NCBI GenBank assembly: GCA_949752795.1
Contig: OX457072.1
Span: forward strand, 1,426,001 to 1,490,000
Reading direction: 5' to 3'
Length of the DNA stretch: 64,000 nucleotides
Origin: Hyperoodon ampullatus
Lineage: Eukaryota; Chordata; Mammalia; Artiodactyla; Ziphiidae
A model generated the notes under the pieces. That model searched no databases and was not told the origin of the DNA. It saw only the letters and a program-made list of their open reading frames with translations. A program made the translations under genes and the position numbers. Positions 45,207 to 55,885 of the stretch are shown here, piece by piece (position 1 is the first letter of the stretch; each line of letters opens with the position of its first letter).

Positions 45207-48200
45207 CTAGATTCCACATATATACGTTAATATACGATATTTGTTTTTCTCTTTCTGACTTACTTCACTCTGTATGACAGTCTCTAGGTTCATCCACATC
45301 TCTACAGATGACCCAATTTCATTCCTTTTCATGGCCAAGTAATATTCCATTGTATATATGTACCACATCTTCTTTATCCATTCATCTGTCGACGGGCATT
45401 TAGGTTGCTTCCATGATGTGGCTATTGTAAATAGTGCTGCAATGAACATTAGGGTGCATGTGTCTTTTTGAATTATATTTTTCTCTGGGTATATGCCCAG
45501 TAGTGGGATTGCTGGGTCATATGGTAGTTCTATTTTTAGTTTCTTAAGGAACCTCTGTACTGTTCTCCATAGTGGCTGTATCAATTTACATTCCCACCAA
45601 CAGTGCAAGAGGGTTCCCTTTTCTCCACACCCTCTCCAGCATTTGTTGTTTGTATATTTTCTGATAATGCCCATTCTAATCGGTGTGAGCTAATACCTCA
45701 TTGTAGTTTTGATTTGCATTTCTTTAATAATTAGTGACGTTGAGCAGCTTTTCATGTGCTTCTTGGCCATCTGTATGTCTTCTTTGGAGAGATGTCTATT
45801 TAGGTCTTCTGCCAATTTTTTAATTGGGTTGGTTTTTTTTTTAATATTGAGCTGCATGAGCTGTTGATATATTTTGGAGATTAATCATTTGTCCATTGAT
45901 TCGTTTGCAAATATTTTCTCCCATTCTGAGGGTTGTCTTTTCATCTTGTTTATAGTTTCTTTTGCTGTGCAAAACCTTTTAAGTTTCATAAGGTCCCATT
46001 TGTTTATTTTTGTTTTTATTTCCATTACTCTAGGAGGTGGATCAAAAAAGATCTTGCTGTGATTCATGTCAAAGAGCATTCTTCCTATGCTTTCCTCTAA
46101 GAGTTTTATAGTGTTTGGTCTTACATTTAGGTCTTCAATCCATTTGGAGTTTATTTTTGTGCGTGGTGTTAGGGAGTGTTCTAATTTCATTCTTTTACAT
46201 GTAGCTATCCAGTTTTCCCAGCACCACTTATTGAAGAGACTGCCTTTTCTCCATTGTATATGCTTGCCTCCTTTGTCATAGATTAGTTGACCTTAGGTGC
46301 ATGGGTTTATCTCTGGACTTTCTATCCTGTTCCATTGATCTATATTTCTCTTTTTGTGCCAGTACCATATTGTCTTGATTACTGTAGCTTTGTAGTATAG
46401 TCTGAAGTCAGGGAGTCTGATTCCTCCAGCTCTATTTTTCTCCCTCAAGATTGTTTTGGCTATTTGGGATCTTCTGTGTCTCCATAAAAATTTTAAGATT
46501 TTTTTTCTAGTTCTGTAAAAAATGCCATTGGTAATTTGATAGGGAGTGCATTGAATCTGTAGATTGCATTGAGTAGTATAGTCATTTTCACAATATTGAT
46601 TCTTCCAATCCAAAAACATGGTATATCTCTCCATCTGTTTGTGTCATCTTTGATTTCTTTCATCAGTGTTTTATAGTTTTCAGAGTACAGGTCTCTTACC
46701 TCCATAGGTAGGTTTATTCCAAGGCATTTTATTCTTTTTGTTGCAGTGGTGAATTGGATTGTTTCCTTAATTTCTCTTTCTGATCTTTCATTGTCAGTGT
46801 ATAGGAATGCAAGAGATTTCTGTGCATTAATTTTGTATCCTGCAAATTTACCAAATTCATTGATTAGCTCTTCTAGTTTTCTGGTGGCATCTTTAGGACT
46901 CTCTATATATAGTATCATGTCATCTACAAACAATGACAGTTTTACTTCTTCTTTTCCAATTTGTATTCCTTTTATTTCTTTTTCTACTCTGATTGCCGAG
47001 GCTAGGACTTCCAAAACTATGTTGAATAATAGTGGTGAGAGTGGATATCCTTGTCTTTTTCCTGATCTTAAAGGAAATGCTTTCAGTTTTTCACCATTGG
47101 GAATGATGTTTGTTGTGGGTTTGTCTTATATGGCCTTTATTATGTTGAGGTAGGTTCCCTCTATGCCCACTTTCTGGGGAGTTTTTATCATAAATGGGTA
47201 TTGAATTTTGTGAAAAGCTTTTTCTGCCTTTATTGAGAGGATCATATGGTTTTTATTCATCAATTTGTTAATATGTTGTATCACATTGATTGATTTGCGA
47301 ATATTGAAGAATCCTTGCATCCCTGGGTAAATCCCACTTGATCATGGTGTATGATCCTTTTAATGTGTTGTTGGATTATGTTTGCTAGTATTTTGTTGAG
47401 GATTTTTGCAGCTATGTTCATCAGTGATATTGGCCTGTATTTTTCTTTCTTTGTGACATCTTTGTCTGGTTTTGGTATCAGGGTGATGGTGGCCTCGTAG
47501 AATGAGTTTGGGAGTGTTCCTCCCTCTGCTATATTTTGGAAGAGTTTGAGAAGGATGGGTGTTAGCCTTCTCTAAATGTTTGATAGAATTTGCCTGTGAA
47601 GCCATCTGGTCCTGGCCTTTAGTTTTTTGAAAGATTTTTAATCACAGTTTCACTTTCAGTGCTTGTGATTGGTCTGTTCATATTTTCTATTTCTTCCTGA
47701 TTCAGTCTTGGCAGGTTGTGCATTTCTAAGAATTTGTCCATTTCTTCCAGGTTGTCCATTTTATTGGCATAGAGTTGCTTGTAGTAATTGCTCATGATCC
47801 TTTGTATTTCTGCAGTGTCTGTTACTTCTCCTTTTTCATTTCTAATTCTATTGATTTGAGTCTTCCCTCTTTTTTTCTTGATGTGTCTGGCTAATGGTTT
47901 ATCAATTTTGTTTATCTTCTCAAAGAACCAGCTTTTAGTTTTATTGATCTTTGCTATCGTTTCCTTCATTTCTTTTTCATTTATTTCTGATCTGATATTT
48001 ATGATTTCTTTCCTTCTGCTAACTTTGGGGTTTTTTTGTTTTTTTTCTTTAATTGCTTTAGGTGTAAGGTTAGGTTCTTTATTTGAGGTGTTTCTTGTTT
48101 CTTAAGGTAAGATTGTATTGCTATAAACTTCCCTCTTAGAACTGCTTTTGCTGCATCCCATATGTTTTGGGTTGTCATGTTTTCATTGTCATTTGTTTCT

Positions 48201-48265
48201 AGGTATTTTTTGATTTCTTCAGTGATCTCTTGGTTATTAAGTAGTGTATTGTTTAGCCTCCATAA
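45207..48265 (-). pseudogene. L1 ORF2 pseudogene (RT to C terminus)
   Basis: ORF2 survives as several open pieces. Upstream linker: 'WRLNNTLLNNQEITEEIKK' (48265-47999). RT start: 'KTKSWFFEKINKIDKPLARH' (47969-47619). RT motif A: '[12 protein letters not shown]' (near 47230). RT motif C: '[11 protein letters not shown]' (near 46925), then '[14 protein letters not shown]' to 46493. Post-RT: 46634-46293 and 46190-45885. C terminus with '[19 protein letters not shown]': 45674-45207. Motif A has Lys in place of the catalytic Asp, and motif C reads FVDD instead of the usual FADD/YADD. With frameshifts near 47360-47620, the enzyme is inactive. Confidence 0.93.
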
Positions 48266-49014
48266 TAATGAGCATTTTGATAGTTTATTGTAGCAACACT
48301 GGTTTCCGACTTTTTCCACTGAGTGTTGTCATTTTGTTTGTTTCTTTGATGTTTTGTAACTTGCCAGAACAAATTTATGAACCTCTCTTCCCTGTAACAT
48401 GTGCCTGGTTATTTCTCTGCTCTGTTTTCTGTTGTTTTATTTTTAGGTCTGGATTACTACTGATAACTGCTCCTTGAATAGGTTAGATTCATCTTAATAT
48501 TGGTAAAAGAGTATACTCAGACCTTTAGTCAGTAAAGTTTCTAGTCCCTGCTGTTGGATCAACTTTTGGCCTGGAGAAAGTTTTTAAATTTCAGGCCATC
48601 TTAAAGCTTCCTTGCTGTTACTTGTAATGGACTCTTTCATGCCATCTCTGTACATGCACACAGGCTTCTACCAGGGATGTTTCGATGTCTTAGCACCCCT
48701 TAGTTTCTGCTGTACATGTGCACTGATTTATAATAGAGGGGCGATAAGACAACTGGGAACTAGTGCTGACTTCATTACCAGTGTACAAATTCAAGTCTTA
48801 AATTTGTGGATTTTATATAAAGCAACATATTCTTTCACTGCGAGAATTCTATTCATCAGAAATAGTGTATGATACATCTAAGCTACTAGATTATTTAAAA
48901 GCAACTACTTGAAGTATTCATTTGATTTGTGTGTTAATATTACGTTGTTGTCCTAACACAGATATGTATCTGTGTCATGATATGGTCTTGTTTCTTGGGG
49001 AAAAATTAACTGTC
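48266..49014. other. Unannotated stretch
   Basis: No gene or repeat recognised. Short frames at 48244-48477 (partly L1) and 48612-48872 have no known relatives. Confidence 0.4.
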
Positions 49015-49343
49015 AAAATGATGGAACTAGGGGGCTTCCCTGGTGGCTCAGTTGTTGAGAATCTGCCTGCCAATGCAGGGGACACGGGTTCGAGCCCTGG
49101 TCTGGGAAGATCCCAGATGCCACAGAACAACTAGGCCAGTGTGCCACAACTAGTGAGCCTGCGTGTCTGGAGCCTGTGCTCCGCAACAAGAGAGGCCGCA
49201 ACAGTGAGAGGCCTGTGCACCGCGATGAAGAGTGGCCCCCGCTCGCGGCAACTAGAGAATGCCCTTGCACAGAAACAAAGACCCAACACAGCCAAAATAA
49301 ATAAATAAATAAATAAATACATTTTAAAAAAATGATGGAACTA
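49015..49343 (+). mobile_element. CHR SINE with perfect 15-bp target-site duplication
   Basis: The body (49030-49328) has the 'gggcttccctggtggctcag' head, 'gggttcgagcc' B box, a core mixing long-form ('cacaactagtgagcc') and short-form ('gagaggccgcaacagtgaga') features, then 'caaagacccaacacagcc' and a tail of 'aaat' repeats. The duplication 'aaaatgatggaacta' is identical at 49015-49029 and 49329-49343. Confidence 0.97.
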
Positions 49344-50334
49344 TATTTGCTTATGCTTTTCATTTTCTCAATGCATCAGGCTTTCTACTACCCAGTCAGT
49401 AATTTTGTAATGTCTCATTATTATTCAAAATTGTGAATTTTTGGTTCTGCAAAATTATCACATGGTTTCTTAATCTAAAATTACTAGAAAGAAAAACAGT
49501 ATATCACACCAATTTAATGCTTTCTTGACCATTCTCAATATGGTGATGTAACTTTTATCTAGAACTTCTTTAAACTCTTAAGTGTCTCATTCTTATAGCC
49601 TTAAACACACAAATTATTGTATGTGAATTCTCATTTTAATTGAATATATACTCATACACCCACCTCTTACAGACATGGTTCTGATACTACATGGTTGTTT
49701 TGGAGAAAATACTGTGCAAAATAATCTGTAGTGTTACAAAATCTTTAAATGTACTATAATTTTTTTTTTCCAAATCTAGATGACCAAAATCTGCATGACT
49801 TTGGATAAGTCATTTATAGATCTCTACTTTAATTATTTTATGATTCAAGTGAGAGTAAACAATTGTGCTATAATGCTTAAAATGGCTAGTTATGCACATA
49901 TGTGTAATTATAGTTCTTGTATGTTTGTAATTATAATTGATTATGAGCATGTTTATAATTTTTATATGTATCAGTAAAAGTACACTCTCCAGTTAGATGA
50001 TGCAATAGCAGGAAGCCATTATACATTTTCATGTATAAAGTAATTATGGAGCAAATTAGATAAAACCTCTTTTAGTCATTTTTTAAAATTACTTTTCTTT
50101 CATTATTAAAATTACACATGAAGATTGTAAAATATTAAGAAAATACAGAAAATGTATGCAAGTCAAGGCAAATAATCAATAATCCCACAATCTAGAGCAG
50201 TAATTCTTTAGAGAAAAATTAATTGAGCACTGAAAAACTCTTTTATTTCTCTGTAGTTATATGTGCACTCTCTTTAAGTTTAACAATTCATTGAACTAAG
50301 TTACTTCTCTCTTTTTTTGTTCTTCTCTTCCTTC
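49344..50334. other. AT-rich stretch, nothing recognised
   Basis: No gene or repeat recognised. Confidence 0.45.
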
Positions 50335-50460
50335 CACATTTATATTGAGCTCCAGAAGGTTCCAAGCACTCCTGTAGGTGCTGGGGGCTGTGCTGGATAA
50401 CTCAAGGACAGTCTTCTTCTCGCTTAGATTATGCTCTTCTGGGGAAGTCAAGGGATCCAA
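50335..50460 (+). mobile_element. L2-like ancient interspersed repeat fragment
   Basis: 'caagcactcctgtaggtgct', 'gggggctgtgctggataact' and 'gattatgctcttctggggaa' follow the same old pattern as 12905-13050 and 32815-33080. The frames of 67-131 codons across 50296-50773 are not supported as genes. Confidence 0.5.
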
Positions 50461-50824
50461 AGACCAGAGACACGGCTTTATGCCCAGTGTAATCAGCACC
50501 TCACTTACATCATCAAAGCCTCAGGTTCTTTCCATTTTTCTTCTCTACTCCTCTTGGTGTTTATTAGGTTGGTTTCAGTGTCACATTACACAGTCTATAC
50601 TGGAGTCTGTACTAAATATCTCCTATTCACATTCAGCAGGAGACAAAGCAAACCTGACCTCTGAACGCAGAATAGAAACGATTCCTTTTCATTTGATTAG
50701 GCCATTAAGTCATGAATCAAACCGTGGAACAGTAAAAATCTTCGAGGGATTACATATGTTTATCAACTTATAAAATTGTTCTCATTCATGGCTGTACTTA
50801 AAATTTTCAGAAAAGCTTATAAAC
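50461..50824. other. Unannotated stretch
   Basis: Nothing recognised. Confidence 0.4.
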
Positions 50825-50945
50825 CCACGGATGCCCAGGTCCTGTGCTGGGCCAATTAAATCAGAATCTCTGATGCTGAGGATTTGGCAATTGTACTTTT
50901 AAAGGCTGTGCATTTTCAGCCAGACCTGGGAACCGCTGGCTTGCA
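50825..50945 (-). mobile_element. MER5-type hAT relic (minus strand)
   Basis: 'attaaatcagaatctctgat', 'gctgaggatttggcaattgt', 'acttttaaaggctgtgcatt' and 'gggaaccgctggcttgcagt' resemble the reverse complement of MER5-type elements, diverged and incomplete. Confidence 0.55.
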
Positions 50946-51079
50946 GTGACGAGGATTTACTTTTTTGCCTTATGATGGGTGGAAACTCCAATTAAATTGA
51001 AGATCTCTAAGAAAGGAGGGATTGGTTTGGGATAGTAACCAACCATGTCCCGATTTTTCACTTTTCTGGAGGGTTAAGA

Positions 51080-51660
51080 CAGAGGGGAGGTGCTGTGTGG
51101 GAGGGGGAGGCAGGGGGCATCCAGCCTGTGAGGGACACGGAAGGCTGACCTGATGTCTGCACTGGGTCTCGAAGGACAGTGGGAACTCACCAGACAGGTG
51201 TCTGACAGAATCAAGTTCGCAGGGTTGATTGTTCACTCTGGTGGCAGCGTGGGGACAGTATTGGGTACAGAGGAGGAAACTGAGGCAGGGACACATTTAG
51301 AAGCTATGAGATAAGCCTGGTGAAGACAGAGACTATGTGTGGAATTAGGTCAGTGACAGAAGATGTGAGGGCAAGGCCCCAGATGCAAAGGGTGAGGAGG
51401 ACAAGGGTGAAGATGCAGTGGTCAGTAAGTGTTGCCCGGAGCCTTGAGGGGAGCACTGCTGTAGGAGGATGGCCCATTGAAGCAGGCTGACCCCTGAGCC
51501 TGGAATAGAAATGATTCCCTGTGTCTGCATCACTGGGGTTCCAGGAAAGGCGGGGAGAAGACAGGCTTGGAAGGTGGTGCCTGGGTCGTGTTGGAAGGGC
51601 CAGAGTCCCTACAGGGGCTTTGCCAGGGCCACAGGGCAGCAATCCTGTGGGTCAATGGAC
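51080..51660 (+). mobile_element. Possible ancient L2/L3-like repeat, 5' part
   Basis: Purine-rich sequence with 'ggacagtattgggtacagag', 'gacagaagatgtgagggcaa' and 'gatgcagtggtcagtaagtg' loosely follows an old dispersed repeat also suggested at 56630-57250. Overlapping frames of 60-112 codons on both strands are not supported as genes. Confidence 0.35.
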
Positions 51661-52362
51661 AGGATTTCTGGGTTGTTTCCAAAGGTCACTGATTATATGT
51701 GGGGCGTGGTGACCACCATTGGAAGGGAAAAAAAGCCTGTTACATATTGTGTGAAGTAGTGAAGGATTAGAATACAAGTTTTAAAAGCAGTAATGGCAAT
51801 GTTTTAGGTAACTAGCAGTGGAATGGAAACGGCAGTGTTGTAGAATACTCTTTTTGAAGGTATTTCTGTGGTTTTCCACAATTCTAAGGGAGGACATTGT
51901 TCTTTTATCGCCTCCACACAGTAAGGGCTTCAAGGGCTTGTCAGGATTAAGGTTACCTTTGGCTTGTGTTATTACACCGTTATGTTCCCGATAGTTTTTG
52001 TGAAATAAGTGAGAGATTGTCATGTCTGTTTTTTTGAACTGTTCTCTGTTATTGAGTTTTTGTGAACAAAACATGTTTTAAAAAGTCTCGGGAATGCCTG
52101 ACTCATTTTCGGGTTCTTCTTCTGTTGATATAATATTGCTCTCAGTTGCTGCGTTCTCCTGGGGATGCTGGCTTCCTCTGAAATGGTCGGATTTGCCTTT
52201 GATCGTAACAAGACTGTTGTTCAAGTGTCCTGGAGCTCTGATTTCTCAAAAAGAGAGTCTGCACAGTTCTAGAGGGCCTGAGAATCTTTGTAATGTAGTT
52301 CAGTATTTTACTATGTCATGTAGAAGTGTCTTTCAGGCATCTTTAAGTGATATCAAAATAGT
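51661..52362. other. Unannotated stretch
   Basis: No gene or repeat recognised; short frames of 63-104 codons lack family resemblance. Confidence 0.4.
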
Positions 52363-52770
52363 ATTAAAAAATCCCATCTCGGGACTTCCCTGGTGGCACA
52401 GTGGTTAAGAATCCGCCTGCCAATGCAGGGGACATGGTTTCGAGCCCTGGTCCGGGAAGATCCCATGTGCCGCAGAGCAACTAAGCCCGTGCACCACAAC
52501 TACTGAGCCTGCGCTCTAGAGCCCGCGAGTCACAACTACTGAGCCCGCATGCCACAACTACTGAGCCCGCATGCCACAACTACTGAAGCCCGTGAGCCTA
52601 GAGCCCATGCTCCACAACAAGATAAGCCACCACAGTGAGAAGTCCGCGCACCACAACAAAGAGTAGCCCCCACTCACCGCAACTAGAGAAAGCCCGTGTG
52701 CGTGCAGCGATGAAGACCCAGTGCAGCCAAAAATAAACAAATTAATTAATTTAAAAAAATCCCATTTCTT
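52363..52770 (+). mobile_element. Longest CHR SINE, with internal 22-bp tandem duplication
   Basis: The body (52381 to about 52751) has the 'gggacttccctggtggcac' head, a B box changed to 'ggtttcgagcc', and the full long-form structure. The unit 'cacaactactgagcccgcat'+'gc' occurs twice in a row (52531-52552, 52553-52574) and is followed by a partial third. The distal part 'gaagacccagtgcagccaaa' leads to an AT-rich tail. The flanks 'ttaaaaaatcccatctc' and 'ttaaaaaaatcccattt' are an imperfect target duplication. Confidence 0.93.
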
Positions 52771-53339
52771 GCTTACCTATCCCTCCATTTCCTTTTTGCT
52801 TCTAAAATATTTTAGGTACTTTCAAGTGAAAGAATATCCTTATATAATCAAACCATACAATAGTCTATGGATGTATTCTGCTTAGCTCAGTGAGTATTTT
52901 TGATCAAAGTATAAACTTGCTAATCTTCCTTATTGCAAAATATATGTGGATAATATTCATTGTTAAACTTAAATCCAAATTACCCAACAGACAGCCATGG
53001 AAAGTCCTATTATACTTAAAAAATGTTTAGAAGGTATTTCAGGAGACAGAAATTCCATAGTATCATATGGATCATATATCATAGTATGGCAATGAAGTGT
53101 CTTCAGCTAATAAATAGAAATTAAACACAGCAAACCAGTGCTAAAAATTTGGATAAATAGTGACTAATCCTATGCCATTCCTCTGCTTCCTCCATATGAC
53201 TGGTGAATGGTAATTGATAACAAGTCTGGAAATAGCCAGCTCATCACAGAAGGATCTTTAAATCGTCACAACCACTCAGGATATCAGTTTCTTCCAACCT
53301 GTGAAATAAAAGGGTTGAAACAGTGTGTCATTTCTGCTC
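52771..53339. other. AT-rich stretch, nothing recognised
   Basis: No gene or repeat recognised. Confidence 0.45.
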
Positions 53340-53580
53340 TAAATTTCGCACAGTATCTTCCCACATCCTAGAATGCCCTTGTTCACTTTTCTGCCTGATG
53401 ATATTCTTACTCACACTTTAAAATCCCATACAAATGCTGCCTCCCTTGGGAGGTGTTCTCAGTTTGCCAGAATGTGTCTACTACTTGCCCCACTGTGCTC
53501 CTGACCAGACAGCATAGATGTACCTCTGTCGCAGCACCTTTACCTAGCTTTGCCTGTAGTGTGAAGACTTAACTGTCGTA
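53340..53580 (+). mobile_element. L2 LINE 3' fragment
   Basis: 'ccacatcctagaatgccctt', 'tgttcacttttctgcctgat', 'tcccatacaaatgctgcctc' and 'ccttgggaggtgttctcagt' match L2 motifs ('ctcagcctggaatgctcttcc', 'aaatgtcacctcctcagggaagc'). Confidence 0.7.
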
Positions 53581-53639
53581 AGGTCCTGAGTCAGGCTTTT
53601 ACCTCATTCATTTTGTGTATTACTCAAGTTGTTTCAGTT

Positions 53640-53880
53640 GCAAGTGATAAAAATCCAGCCCTAAAATGGCTCACCCAGAAGAGGAATCAATTGGTTTATA
53701 ACTTATAGCTGAAGACATAGAGGTGGGGCTGGTTCTAGGCTCACCTTCAATGAGGTCTCAAAAGATATCACTGGGATCCAGTTCCTCTTCACTCCTCGTC
53801 TCTGCCTCTGGTTTGGTTCCTATGTGAGACTGGCTCTCCCCTCACAGCAGTCAGTTGGCCTCAGCTTTACAGCTTCACAA
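53640..53880. mobile_element. Ancient dispersed repeat, family unresolved
   Basis: 'cagttgcaagtgataaaaat', 'ccagccctaaaatggctcac', 'gtctctgcctctggtttggt' and 'gagactggctctcccctcac' follow a common old mammalian interspersed repeat ('cagttgcaagtgacagaaacccaactcaaactggctta'). I cannot name it with confidence. Confidence 0.5.
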
Positions 53881-54416
53881 CTCAGAGAGCAGTAGATTTG
53901 GAGAAGCTCAGTTTCAGAAATCCCTCTACAAAACCTGAGATTCACTCTGAAATCGCCACCTTGGGGGGAGTTCTACCTTTTAATTTGTTAGCAAAGGAGA
54001 TGAATCTGATGACCTGCCTGGCCCCTGTGCCTCATCTTTGGAACCCACAGGGACTCATATTCAGGTTACACAGCATGAGAGTAACAAAGCGGGGTGAGCG
54101 CCAAGAAAAATCAAGGGCTCTTGACAAAGAAGGCGAGATGGATATGGGGCAGATGACAGCTAAGAAGAGCCATTATACCTCTGTACACATTGCACAGAGG
54201 CACAGTGTACCCTCAAGAGTACAGTGACACAGAGTGGAGGAACAAATGAAGTGCACTGAAGGTGGGAAAAACAAATGAACAAGGAGAGCAAGATAGCTCT
54301 ACCAGAGCCAAGGCCAAATGCAAGGCCCTCCCTAAAATTATGCTTCTCAGGGCTGTATTTTAAAATGATTCGCATATTAAAAATCCACAAAGTTAAGAGA
54401 TGAAAAGTGCTCTTAA
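53881..54416. other. Unannotated stretch
   Basis: A 109-codon frame at 53898-54227 shows no domain I recognise; its size is within chance. No splice context seen. Confidence 0.4.
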
Positions 54417-54617
54417 GAATGACCATGGGGCTTCCCTGGTGGCGCAGTGGTTGAGAGTCCGCCTGCCAATGCAGGGGACGCGTGTTCGTGCCCCGGTCCG
54501 GGAAGATCCCACGTGCCGTGGAGCGGCTGGGCCCGTGAGCCATGGCCGCTGAGCCTGCGCATCCAGAGCCTGTGCTCCGCAACGGGAGAGGCCACAGCAG
54601 TGAGAGGCCAGCATACC

Positions 54618-54651
<34 letters not shown>

Positions 54652-54663
54652 GAATGACCATGG
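54417..54663 (+). mobile_element. CHR-2-type SINE with 30-bp pure A tail and perfect target-site duplication
   Basis: The body (54429-54651) has 'ggcttccctggtggcgcag', B-box region 'cgtgttcgtgcc', short-form core and an uninterrupted A tail of about 30 bases (54620-54649). The duplication 'gaatgaccatgg' is identical at 54417-54428 and 54652-54663. The long pure A tail suggests this is among the youngest insertions here. Frames of 82-193 codons across it are SINE translations. Confidence 0.97.
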
Positions 54664-55489
54664 ACCAAATAATATATTTCTTTCAAAATAAAATTTTAGT
54701 TTCTCGTGAGTATGAATGAGGACAGTGGCATGGATAATCAAGAAAGTTGTTAATAAGGAAGGTTCTCTTTCTTAATTTGAAGTTAGAGAAAAAGTAGATT
54801 ATATGTTTTTCTTCTGAAGTATGTTTTACTTAAGGTGACATTTTTCTTTTCCTTGAATGTTCTCTGGCTGATGGGATCCATGAAAAATGGTTGGGGGGAA
54901 GCGAAGCTGTCGGTAATCTATTAGGAGGGTAACAGATAACTGGCTCTTCTTTAATTTTAAAATTTAACTCCTATTTAATGGTCTCTGGAAACTTCAGTAT
55001 AATTTTAATTAAAACATAAAATTCAATTTGAGTAAAATGTATGGTATGGCAAGAGTTCAGCCAAGAGACCCACAGGAATGACAAGACATAAAATCTGTTA
55101 CATAGGAACTCCCAGTCTAGATAGAAAACTCCTCTATCCTTTTCCTACTCTAAGAAAAATATCCCAAAGCATGTATTCCTTGTTGTGGCACTTCACAAAA
55201 TCACGACTAATAAACTGTTTACGTAATTTTGTGGTCCATGCTCTTCAGCTTTCTGCTGGCAGAGACCTGTCCATCTGGTAAAGTGCTCTGTCTGTCACAC
55301 AAGGACACTTCATGAATGATGAGGAATGAGCGTCAAATGAAGAGAAATGCAGACCTAAGCAAGAGGCTTATTGCAATCAGTGAACACGTTGTTAACAATC
55401 TAAAGAGTTAAAAAAGTGGTAGGTCTATGGAAAGCACTGTGGCAACAATGAACATGCCTCTCAGATCATTGCCTTTAGGGAGCATGACC
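54664..55489. other. Unannotated stretch
   Basis: No gene or repeat recognised. Confidence 0.45.
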
Positions 55490-55885
55490 GACACAGGGCC
55501 ACATCTGCCCTGCTCTGAATTCTGCCTCTGTGTTCCCTCCCAAACTGTGTGTCCTGTGGCTGCTCTCAGCTGTCCATTGACTGTGGTAGGGACGGGCGTT
55601 GGCAGGCCCATTTCTGGAAGACACGGGAATCCTCTGATGGCGGACTTGGGCTTGAGGCTCCTGATAGCCTTCCAGACCTTTCTGCAGCTTGTGTGGCACT
55701 TCAGGAAAAATCCACCCAGGCTTCCCTCTTCTTCACTCAGACTCAGCCTTGCATCGTGGTTCTTTGAGCCAGACTTCCTGGGCCCCATCTCATTTTCTTT
55801 CACAGATATTTCTTCCAATGAAATTCTTGTACGTTTGACCCCATCTTGGCATTTGCTTCTCAGAGGACCTGGACTAACACAACAT
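55490..55885 (+). mobile_element. Candidate ancient LTR fragment
   Basis: The right end, 'gaccccatcttggcatttgc' then 'ttctcagaggacctggacta' and 'acacaac', matches the typical terminus of old mammalian LTRs ('cctgtcttggcatctgcttctcggaggacccagactaacacaa'). The upstream GC-richer part is consistent with U3/R sequence. A 168-codon plus-strand frame (55427-55933) and a 136-codon minus-strand frame overlap it. I recognise neither and treat both as composition effects. Confidence 0.5.

Larger units (their letters stand above)
44941..48265 (-). mobile_element. 3.3-kb L1 LINE, 5'-truncated (minus strand)
   Basis: Reading from high to low coordinates, the element starts upstream of the RT domain (about 48265), carries the RT, post-RT and C-terminal ORF2 regions with several frameshifts, then a 3'UTR containing a (TA)n(CA)n run (45003-45048), and ends in A-rich sequence (T-rich on the plus strand, 44941-44973). 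The endonuclease domain and ORF1 are missing. It is the longest repeat in the window. Confidence 0.95.

Noticed and set aside
54160..54741. 193-codon minus-strand open frame, the longest in the window
   Set aside because: Its middle is the translated antisense of a CHR-2 SINE with its poly-A tail (Phe run), flanked by unrelated sequence; not a gene.
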